DNA of 64,000 nt from Lophius americanus (Eukaryota > Chordata > Actinopteri > Lophiiformes > Lophiidae). Positions within the stretch are counted from its first letter, which is position 1, and each line of letters begins with the position of its first letter. This document shows, one piece after another, positions 12,170 through 24,100 of the stretch. The DNA lies in the NCBI GenBank assembly GCA_037951165.1, contig JBBDHG010000032.1, positions 10,729,501 to 10,793,500 on the forward strand, read 5' to 3'. The position numbers and the translations under genes were made by a program. The notes beneath the pieces are model-generated. The model was not told the DNA's origin. It saw nothing but the letters and a program-made list of their open reading frames with translations, and did not search any database.

Positions 12170-15100
12170 GTAAAAAAAGAATTTTGGCTTGTTTTGAGTG
12201 TGACATATAAATGGTTAGCATTGGTTATTTGCAACTGATATAAAAATATCAAACTTTAGCAAATGACACAGTACAGATCGAAGTTTTAACACAAACCTCA
12301 TCTTATCAGATGAGTTGAAGGAGCAGGATAAAGAGGTTTTACTCTCTTAGTGCAGTGCATTTATATGCAAAGTTGCATTGACACAAATTTACGCCGATTG
12401 ACTTTAAGGATGTGAAAATGACAACAGAAAAAAACCTCTTTCAAAAAGAAGTTAATAAATAATTGATACAAGGTATTTTTAGCTTGTATTAAGTATAAAA
12501 TTATATCTCCCAATGGAACAAGTGAACATTTGCTTTGTAAGATTTCCAGAAATAAGATGTAATAATTAGATAAAAAGAGATCTTCAAATTTCTGGGGAAA
12601 TCTCATATTTTAAAAGATTTTGCATAATACTGTGACAAGACGGCCGGTCTGCTTTTAGACTTTCAAAATCGTCACACATCTGGATGTTTGTAGGGTGCTG
12701 ATGCTGAAGTGGAGCACAAGCTTTTCGAGGCCGTATGTTGACACTTGGAGCTATCTGTGCACACATCTGGATCGTGTTGTGAACCCAGACATAGTGGCGT
12801 TTGGCTTTCCAACATATCTGCTACAACAAATACGAAGCAGAAATTGCCTTTTTCCCTTCATGGTTGATAACGTTGGTAAGAAACATTGTTTGTATTGGTC
12901 CTTGAAGAAAAAGGCGTATATTCATGTGTCTGTGTCGGTGAACACAGCATTATCCCTCACTCGCATCAAAAGTTAAAGCTGAGGAAATTGTTTACAAAAA
13001 TGGACATAGTTAATAGAATGTCAAGGCAGCCAGAAAAATACAGTTTGCCATCAGCCAGCCAAGAAAAGAAGGGCAAATCTTTTGCCTGAAAAGTAAGCAT
13101 CCTAGATACAGCTCCATTTTTGATCTCCCGGACATGAAAATAGCTGGGGGATATTTTCAACAGTATTTGTTCATAACCATATCACACCAACTATACATAA
13201 TATTCAGTATTTTCACCTTCGCCTTTAGGAATTTGCCTCAAATATTGTTTTTCGTTTTTCCATGGAAAGAACAACAAAACCCAGACTGGTCATTGACATG
13301 GAGCGTGTGTGCCATTCCAAAGTAATGGAGGACTATAAGTCACACACGCTCTTTTCGCCAATTTAATCTTAAATTTTAAAGTATTTCAAAGTTGCATGAA
13401 TAAATTACTCCGATAATTAATTCCGATGCAGACTGGTACTGTTTTGAAGCCGGCGTATTAAAAATGGAAAAAGACACTGGGCATGTGCGGACACTCAAAC
13501 AGAAAGCTTTCCAATACAGCGTTCACATGCAGTAACTGGATATCGGAAAGGTTTTCCGAAAGGATTTCGACTAATTTCTTGCAAAGGAATTCAAACTGAT
13601 TCAGAAAGGTTCTTTCTATTCGGAGAGGGGTGTTTACATGCAGCATTTTCTTTTGTCTTTTCCGAATCTAATCGGAATTATGCTCTCCATATAAACCCAC
13701 CTATTGAGACAATTCACGGAAGGATGACTTATATGTATTTTCTTTCTTACTTCCTATTCCCGGGAGAATGGAAGATGAGCGGAATCCTTCTCTTGTCTCT
13801 CCCCACCCCCTGTCACCCTCGCTCTCAGAACCCTCTGGATCTCCAAGTGGTATTTTATCATGCTTTAATTAAGTGTCCCTCTTAATGGAATGTACTAACA
13901 TTCCCCGGAGGAGGAGGTGGGGGCTGGCTATAGTCTCATTTATCCTGGGCATGCCGCTGACATAAAGAGAGCAGCCATTCATAATTTAAGGAGGCCTTAT
14001 CCCGTATAGACATGCTAATCAGCACTTTATATGGTGATGGTGACTGCTACATACCTGATGCATACTTAGGCCGAGCACTGAAAGCTGACCTATTGCTCAG
14101 CACTCAATATTCTCTTTAACTATAGCTAAGAATAAATGATTGTTATAGGTGGCTTCCATCACTGTAGCTAATGACTTTCATTATGGTGTTGCATAATTTT
14201 AGCTGGAGCAGTTTGCACCTATAAATGTGAATGGCAGAAACTTTAGCCCCTTTTACGGTGCCTAATCAGTGCTGGTCTGGTGTGCAGTATTTCGTCTCGT
14301 GTGCTCTGTATAAAAGCCCACAGTCCAAAAACTTAAAATATAATAATAATAATAATAATAATAACACATTATAAATTAATATAGTATTATTATTATTATT
14401 ATAATGCTTTGCTCCACGGTTACTTCAAATGAAAGGAAACAACAGGAGGTTTGATTTGTGAATCTCAAGGGGATTGATATGTAGGCTGGGTTGGTTTAAT
14501 ACTTATCTAGTCAAAGGATGACATCACTGTGTCACTTTTAACTCTCTCCAGCCACTGTGCTTAGAAGAAATAAATCAGGGTAACAGACTTCAACACAACA
14601 CCAGAGCTTTCAATATCGTCCATTCACTCTTGCCTTACCTGGGTTTCTGTCCACCTATATCTTTCTCTTTTTTGTCTTCTCTGTCAATATTTTCTATCGA
14701 TACCGTGGTTGTTCCAATGTTCTCTTGGGAAGCCAAGAGTGCCATTGCCAACTAGCTACCAGAGTTCACAAATCCTGTTGGGGTTGGATGATGGAAAATG
14801 GTCTTCCTTTGTGCTGTAAATCCAGGCTTTATTTTCCTTGAAGACCCTTTAAGGTAGCAGTCAGAGCGGCGTAGCACAATGAAAAGGAGGCCAGGGAGCC
14901 AATGAAAATGTACATGTTGTTTATATGGATATTATTATTTGCAAATTAATATCGATTTGATAATGTTATTTTATAAGCAATAATTTGTCAGTGTTAGGGT
15001 TTTCAGAAGGAGCGGGAGGAGGTCATGTATAATTTTTCCAGTGGCAACACAGACATTGGATTGATGCTGATCCACGATGTTGTGGTTACATGACATGTGC

Positions 15101-18100
15101 AATTGCCAACTGAACCACAAGGAAACTCGAGTACCACAGACCCACATCTTCTGCTCATTGAAACCAGTCGAATAATAGTGCTAATGAGCTGGCTGTTTTT
15201 ATATATTCTAAGTTTGATGTTTTGTGAAGGAACTCTGTTGAGAGACAGCAACACCCATCACCAGTAACCTTTTGGCCTCCAGCCAGCCACTCAAACCTTT
15301 TGACCACCGTATTCCCGCCATTTTTATTCGGACACAACCATAATTACAGAAGGGAGAGCCCATTGTTGAACCCTAACAGACCCTCACCAATGCCCTGAAC
15401 ACAGCTGCGGCTTGCATTGGTACCACTCTGCCTGCCAGTGCTGTGTTTACCCCCTGCCAGTATGCTTACTCTGCCAGACAGCCGAGCCACCATGCCCAAC
15501 CTCGGTTACAGTTTGAATGCTATTCCCTCTCTTACACACTCACCCCGCCTGGTTTGACCTCAAGCTTGGCAGCCTCCGCCCCCCTCCCGCCCTACTAGCC
15601 CCTGACTGAACCCAAGAGCCCTTGGGTTTGCTGCCACTTTGCTGCCACTTTGCCACCAACAGTGTCGGGGTCTTGTCTGTTAAATTCCGACTCCAGTCAA
15701 TTACAGAATCCCAGGCAATGTTCAAAACAAGATTTTACGTAAGAAAAGGTTCCTGTGTCTGAGCACAAAGTGTTTCGGAATACATGGCCCCACTGCTATG
15801 TTAAGTAGCTAATCAACGTGTAGCACTTGGCATTTCCTCTTTCATATAGATATTGGTGATTCAAAGGATGGGGATTGCATTAAAGTCCAAATTTGTTGAC
15901 GCATATGATCATCCAAAAGATGTTATTCGCTACCGAGGTAAGATCAATCAATCAATCGATCGATCAATCGATCAATCGATCAATCAATCAATCAATCTTT
16001 ATTGAAGCGCCAATTCACAACCACTGTTGTCTCAAGGTGCTTTCCAGAAAGAGCAGGTCTAGACCAATCTCTTTATGTAATTATCTTACAGAGACCAAAC
16101 AAATTCCCCCGTGAGAAAGCACTGGGCGACAGTGGCGAGAAAAAAATGCCTTTTAACGGGCAGAAACTTCATGCAGACCCAAGACTCAGGGTGGACGGCC
16201 TACTGCCATGACCGGTTGGGTTTGAAAAGAGAGAGAGCGAGAAAGGACTGAGTAGAGAGACGGATGTAACTTTTCCCAAATTACCAATCGTATCGATGAA
16301 GTGGAATCATATTTTATGGAGAAAGTGGGTTGGTCCACTAGCTAGCTGCCAGAACAAGACTGAGAGCTGAAAACTCCGAGGGGTTGTTGGTGTTAAGACA
16401 AACAACGTATAGCCATCAGGAGCAGAAGGTTCTCCGGCCCAGAGTGTGAAATACTAGTTTGGTGTAGAAGAACTGGAACCATGCAAATGTGTCAATACAA
16501 TTGGGATTATCAAACCTTACAGACATGATGGAGGAGGTTGAGAAAACAGATACGAACTTTACTGTGGAAGATAAGAAGAAAAGACGAGGGAGTAACCGAG
16601 TAAGAAACACGAGGAAATCTCAGACTGCATTTTGTGTGGTTCTGCCTTCTTGGCCGGTTCATCCGTGTGAAAGACATCCTTGATCTCAAAGGGTAGATTT
16701 TCAAAACACAAAAAACAATAAACACTTCAAATGCAGAATCCCTCTCCAGTTGGCTTGACAAGTATAAGCTGCTCTAACTGTTGGGGCAACAAATTACAAG
16801 AAAATACAAATGTTCCCATGTTGTTGCCTGTTTATTGCTACTGTCCAATTTAGGTTTAGTCTTTAAAGAAACACAGGATAGTCATCTAAATAACTTTTCT
16901 TGTCAGTGCCATATCACTATGACTTTCATTTTTGCTAAATTATTCCATTTCGTTATCAGCTTAGAGCTCAGTCCGCTCTAACTTTTGCGAAGAGATAATG
17001 TGAAATCAGCAAATTTTAGCAGTAGAGGAAGAGAAGGAAACGAGGTCAGTCACACTGGCCTTTGAAGTCCGCGTGCAAACATCACTAAAATCCTGGTTTG
17101 TCATATATATGTACACAGTTTTTTCCTGTACTTCCCGTCTGGTTCCTGTGAGAGCAGCAGGACAGTTAAAGCCCTGACTTCTGTGTGCCTCGCCAGCAGC
17201 AGGAAAACCATGCGCAAATGGGCTCCTACTGTAGTGAACTGTGTGAGTGCTGGTATTCTCTGAAACCATTGAGTTGTCTCCGTTATGGTTTTGGTACACG
17301 GAAGATGCTTCCAGAGTTCGCTACCAGAAAAACACATTAGCAAGTCATTCCCTGTCCTCAGTCTTTTTCTTTGAGAAGTTTAAAAAGATGACGCTTGTGA
17401 ATCATGCTTACACCGGTGTTTACATACTCGAGTTGAGTTAGATATTGCAGTCAATTTCATATTTCCCTAACATTCCCAGATTTTGCGTGCCTCTTTTTCT
17501 TCTCTACGCTTTCACACACATGAATTGCAGCAGTTTTGGCACCATCTCTGGAAAATGAAATCCACTGGCTTTGATTGGTGGCACCCGGCTGGTCAGGGGT
17601 TTGCCAGTGAGCTATCTGTTCTTTCAAGTACACCAGTGTCCGGGCTCACAGGGCCTTAGTCTGTTGAATTTTTCCCTTTCATCCACCGTGGGCACTCATG
17701 ACAGCAGCATCCAACCTTGGCAACCGGGAGAGGAAAGGCAGAGAACTGGAGTGGTGGTGTATAGATAGAGGAGTGGGAGTCAGAGGACAGAAGATGGGAA
17801 ATAGGTGAGGGGTTTTACTTCTCAAGAAAATGACTAAGCCAAATGTATGATTTGGTAAGTGGGTGGCTGGGATTTTTGTCTCGCTTGGAACAACTATTTT
17901 GTACACACATTGGCAGAAAAATGTGACCCAACCTCCTACACAGTCCTGCAGCTTGTGCAAAGCAGTTCTCTCTGCTGGCATAGCCTATAAAACTCCATGG
18001 TATTTGCTTTTTGTGTGTGGCCTGGCGCTGCTCTTGACCAACTCGTCTCTGAACCACGATCAGTTCCACCTTAGCTTCAAGCCAAAGACAACATTTCATC

Positions 18101-21100
18101 GCAACAGAGCGCAATTGGCCCGAGACCAACCGTTGCAAGGCACTTAAAATAACTAGAGCGGGAAGGAAAGTGTCAAGATCTTTATTGACATATCCTATAA
18201 GAAATAAAAGAAATAAAGCCAGCTAGTTTGAAGTTTTGCCAGAAGATTACAACCGTAAAAAGCATATCCTACATGGGATCGTCTGCCTTTGACACACATA
18301 CAAACAGTAAAGCTGTAAAGCATGTGCTGTTGAGCAAGGTGAGGGTGCAGAGGAGTGTCTCTGTGTCTTTTTGTACTGTGGTGCTCAAGTTGGCACATTG
18401 GGACAGCAGGCCAGAGCAAACAGCTGCTGCCTCTTACTGCTAAGTGGCTTTTGGACTCTAAACTGTGTCTTGCATCTCAGCCAGCACTGCAGAGAGGGTG
18501 TAGTTTGTGTGTGTGTGTGTGCCAGAGGAATGATAGGGATATAGAAAGTTCACGAGGGCTTTATGGGCGGTGTGTTTGTTTGAAGAAGATGGAGACTTGC
18601 TTTAAAAGAAAGAAATGTCACCGGCAGACGAGTGTGATATTGTGGGCGGCTGGCTCCGGGCCTGTGGCCAGGTTAGCTGTCCTACACTAAGGTGTGTACA
18701 AGGGGTCATCCCGAGGCCACAGCAATGCCAGGAGGGTGTCAAAGCCAGGGCTTGTTGTAAAGGAGCTGCAATGCTGGGTTGAACTGGTTGCCTTGTTCTC
18801 TGACCACTTCTAATGCTTTCCTTCAAAGGACAGGAATGCTGTCTTGATCAGCGGCTGTATTTGTTGATGTGTGTTTGCTCATCCAATGTTTTTTTTACAA
18901 CTAGAAGACTGGCAGGGCAGTTTGTTTTTGACGCTGCATGACTCATCGTGTCACTCCATTCAATTTTCATACATATTCCTTTATCCAAGTAGTTGGTGTA
19001 GCAGACAGCCTTTTTAACAGAAAGGAAACTGCAGTAGTTTTTAAACCCCCCAGTCTCCAAGGTGGTAGGTTAAATTGCAGTAAAGCTGCAATGTGTATTG
19101 ACCGATAATGGCGGCTTTTGTTGGATGCAGTTATTTCCAAGAAATCTTCTCCTAGAGACTGAGGATATTAACAAATCAATTTCCCCCCTATGCTTGTGCT
19201 GAAATGATGGGCCTTTCTTCTTTTCAGAGAAGTTGAACCAATTGAAAATCAATTATGGCGGTTACCTCTGACAGCTTTGGCATCAAAGGCATCAAGCTAA
19301 TATTACGGTAACTTGAAAAAGTTACTCCTTTATGATTGGCCATTTTTACCTCCGAACTTTTGATTTCCCTTCTCCTACCATGTTTTTATGACTTGCCAAA
19401 GGAGGCATTAAGGGTTATCCATGTCCATCTCATCCATCTGTATCTAATGTGAAATTGTTTATCCACTTCTCCTCAAAAAACTGCTTGACTAAATCCAATT
19501 TGAATTTCACTTGTTCTTTGTGGAGGCCCTGAAGGTCAGTTGACCATAAATGATTCATTCAGTTTGATCATTTTTACATTCAGCACATTTGCTTACGGGA
19601 ATAGATTGTCGAGATGACACTGGAATTAATAGGGTGGACTTTCCAGCTTTTACAGAACTCTCCCACTTAATAATCCATAAATCACTCAAATACTCAATAA
19701 AGCTTTAAATGCTTATCCCAGTGGCATCTTGAGTTACCGTGGAAATCAGAGTAATAAATTAAAAACACTACGTGGATCAAACCTAAGCGATCGATCAGTC
19801 TGGCTATCATCACATGGCATTAGCTCACTTTAATCTTCCTCTCAACCTGCCCACCAAACAGCCCGAACAAACATTTTCAGACACTGGGGCATGGAAGGAG
19901 GGACAGAAAGAGAAATTGAAAAAGAGAGGAGGAGCAATGGGCAGGGGAAAAAGGGAGGAAAAAAGCTTGTGAAGCACTCAGGGTCGCTGAGCCTCTTGGG
20001 CTCTCCTTTCATGTTTGTGTACGCCTCAACTTGCTGATATTATCTTGGCCGCTCTTCCTGGCGGGGTGTCGGGAGAGGTTTCCACTGTGACCAGGCAGGG
20101 GCCTCTTTCTCTTTTTTTTTCTCGCTCTCTGAGCCTTCTTTCAGGCTGTGTTGGGACCCTAGCCATCCTCCTTCAGTCCCTCCCCAAAAAATGTCTCTCT
20201 CCTAAATCACTCCTCCACCACGTTTCATGGCGCTTGGAGGTGCCTAGGATCCCACTGCGCTCGTTTCCATGGTCACTGGGAAGCTCTTTGTGTCATGTGG
20301 CTCAAAGTGAGCCGTTCCTGGGCCGAATTACCCAGCTTTCAATGGGAGGCCAAATGACCATTATTAGTCTTCACAGCTCAGGCCCCTATTTAAAGAGACA
20401 AGAAAGGAACCCTGGGGAGTTAAGATGAGAGAGGGATGCAGGGAGAGGGTGAAGGAAGAAAAAATTGAGAACAAGAGCGTAGAAGAGAGGATGTGAAATG
20501 AGAAGAAAGTGCACTTAGCACCACTTTGGAGTTGTTTCTTTTTGTTTTCTCCTTCCCGTACATTGATTTTTGTTCTTAATCACAATTGGTATTTGAAAGT
20601 CAGACACCAGCCGCAACTAAACCTCCTCAGTCTGTCAAAAGACGCACAGGGAAGACTGGCTGGGTGCTGCATCAAAAGGATGGAATGGAAGAAGTATGGA
20701 AGAAGTAAATCTCAGTAAAGATAGGGCCAGACATCCACCCACTTCAACCAAAAGCCCTGTATTTTCTCTCTTCATCTCCGTCTGAGCTGGTTACTTTGTA
20801 GGTGAATGAGCTGCGTTTGTGAGAATCCTTGCATCCTGTGCCTCGTCGTGTATGCCAGGGCCATGTTGCCTTTAGAGCCCACATCTTGGCACGGAAACTG
20901 GAAACTGAAACCCCCTGTCCCCATACAGCTAATCTGATACCTCTTCCCACCGCAGACGATTCCTCTACTGCAGGGTAAGCGGGGGTGAAAATGTCATCCT
21001 GCTCTTGTGGTTTAAACCGTCTTTAATGTTCTGCCAGGAAGGCATGGTTGGGACGAGAGCAAGAAGGTGGGGAAGAAAAAAAAGAAACAAGGAGATGGAG

Positions 21101-24100
21101 GAGTTGAGGAACTGTAATGTGCCTACTAGTGGCTGGTGGGGATGTTTGTACTGAGAAACAGTCAATGATAAAACTTAAATGGGATTTTTGTTTAAATGTT
21201 GATTGAAATATACAGTATTTTGTTAATCTTTACATTAGTTGAATGTCTAAAATTATTTACAAAGACATTTACTGACAGATAAATGTAAAAAATGCAGAAG
21301 TAGTCCAAGCTTAGAAAATGTGACATTTTCAGTCCTCCCAGAGTGTTGGAGCATTTTCAAGTGGCCGGCATATTTAGGTCATGTGAAAAATAAAAGATAG
21401 ATGATTTCCAAACAAAGAAATATGGTGCGCGCTTTCAGTTTTCCTGCCATCCCTCAACCTTGTGTTTCTCAAATTGCATTTTGGGTAAAGGCCTCTTGTC
21501 TTCACAAGCATGAAGGCTGGCTGGAATAACACATCGTAATCCTGGTTCTGTCTGCTGCATCGAAAGAACTACAGAAGTATTACAGTGTAAAGGAGTGCTT
21601 CCCCTTTCTTAGTCTACTTCATGTTCACTCTGTCATCAAAGCATTTACAGTGGATGTGTGAAGTTTTACTGATGGATATCGTCAGTAATCTGAACAAACT
21701 TCCTCCTGCCAAATAAATCAAGGACTAGGCAACTTCCACCTGTTGATTAATTCCTTTAATAAATGGTAAACGGACTTATATAGCCCTTTTCTACTCTGCT
21801 CAACCCCTCAAAGCGCTTCACAATGTGAGCCATCATTCACCCATTCACACAAACATTCATACAGTGATGATAGAGGCAGCCATGCAAGGCGCCACATGCT
21901 CCTCAGGAGCGGTAACCATTCACGTCATTATTCACACACCAATAGAACATTCATTTGGGTTCAGTATCTTGGTCAAGGACACTTTGATATGTAGCCGGGG
22001 ATCGAACCAACGCCCTTCGGATAAGTGGAAAAACCAACTGAGCTACCGTCGCCCCCTGTACAATATCGACATTTGAAAATAGATTTTCAGGTAGAACTTG
22101 GAGCCTTTTCTCTTCTCGGTTTCCTGTAATGCAGGGACTTGAGTCAGGCATCTGCACTGTATTGAAAATGGATGGATTGTGTACGATTGTGTTCTTTTGA
22201 TCGCACAATATAAAAGTTCACACACACACCCGAGGAATATTTCTCTCAGAAGTGAGAAACACAATCAATATTAGAAGCAAAAAAATCCCAGCAGTAATAG
22301 TTAAGCACATTTACAGGAAAGACCCGTCAGACAACTTTGCCGGCAGGCTAAACGGCAAAAAATTAATAATTATTCGCTAATTGTAAATGAGGAAACACTT
22401 TGTATAGAGTCATCTTTCCTCATGGAACTTTATTTTATCTGCTTAACTGCTGAAATGGAATAAACCAATAGAAGCTAAGTGTCCTTCGGTTGCCCAGTGC
22501 TGGGAGGACTGCAGAGGAAGACGTGAAAGACACAGAAAGAGAACAAACCTGGGATTATAGGGCCGAGTCGTAACCTGCACCGCCTTGTTTGAGCGGTTAA
22601 AGACAGTAGCAGGCACCAGCAGCAGCCCTCCACTAGCAGCAGGAGATGGTGTTACAAGAGAGGGGAAGAAACAACAGCAACATCTTTCTCATGCAAGCAG
22701 GGACAAGGTCGTTTAGAGCAGTTTGAAGACAGGGAGGTATTAGAGAAAACCCATACAACTGCAGATGAATGAAAGGAAGAGGAGAAGGGGCTGTTTGGTG
22801 AAATGCCCCAGTTCAACTGAAATCACACACACACATTTGGATTATAATGCATGTTCTCACTAAAAGCATTTAGTGTTAAGAAAAACAGCAGATGCATGTT
22901 TAATTCCTTGGATTAGCCACTTTTACTGTAATTGTGCTGTCAGACCAAGAGGATACATTTTTCCTGCACTGGAGTCATTCAAACTTTGTTCGTCCATCGC
23001 CGTTCTCATACACATTTGGCAGAGCTCACATGCTCCTATATTGATCAATAAAGTTGCCGACGCTTGCTGTACGTTTTTACAGCTGAAGCATATTTTTACA
23101 CTCGAGAGTGATATTACTTAATTTGACACTCCTAACTCCAGTGATTATCTGTTGGGTTCTGACTGAAGTGACCGAGTGACCTTGACTCAGTATTGTGCCT
23201 GAACCCATCTTGTTGTAGGAGGAATAATGTTGCCGCTGCTCGGCTTATGTGAGACTTTGCAGACTGTGTGTAGTGTTTGTTCAGCCCGTCTGGAGATAAA
23301 AGGATGTGGTGGCATCTCTTAATTTTCCTTTATCAAGGGTGGAGTACTACACAAATAAAATGCGTAACTGCAGCAGTTTAATTATTCTTCTAAATGTTAT
23401 TGGTTTAATGATCTAATGACTTTTAACATTCTTATATTAATAGGTGTTAATCTGCAAATTCCCTACAAGCAAAAAAATAAGCTAATTGATGTTTGTCATA
23501 GAAATACTTGGGTTTTAACAATTTGATTGTCCACTTTTTTTATCCCACCATTAAAGCAGATTTATTCTTACAGTCTAAGACTACAGACACAGCTTCTGAA
23601 AAGGACCATTTCATTGGAACTGTTACATTGAGATTAAGACCCACATCTGAAAGCTCCAGTAATGACTTTCCTGGATTTACCCACAGCTGCGGTCTGTCTT
23701 CAAAAGACAATTTGGTGAAGGTGAAGAGTTTGTTAAATTTGTGGTATTCTCAGTTTTTGACCCTGCGTTCCCACAGCAGTATGGTTTTTGGCTTTGCCAC
23801 TTGATGAGCCATGATTTTCACGTCAACGGGAAGTCCATTTTAAAGTTAAGCTCCTCAACAGATAACCTGTCAGAGGCCAATTTAATTCTCCACTCATAGC
23901 AGAACAAGCCAGATGATGTCATCAATGAGTGCCGGTATAAAAAATCCAACGCCGTAAAATGACATGGAAATAGTAATGAAATACTATGTTTTTTTAAATA
24001 AATGAAGTAACTTTGATGAATATGCGACATGATAGGATCAACTCTTATATTAACCATTGTACGATAATTTAATAATTATGGCATGTTATGGTCACTTGTT

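Noticed and set aside
20015..20428. 137-codon open frame in intron 2
   Set aside because: It is Leu/Ser-rich with a low-complexity CT tract and resembles no known protein.
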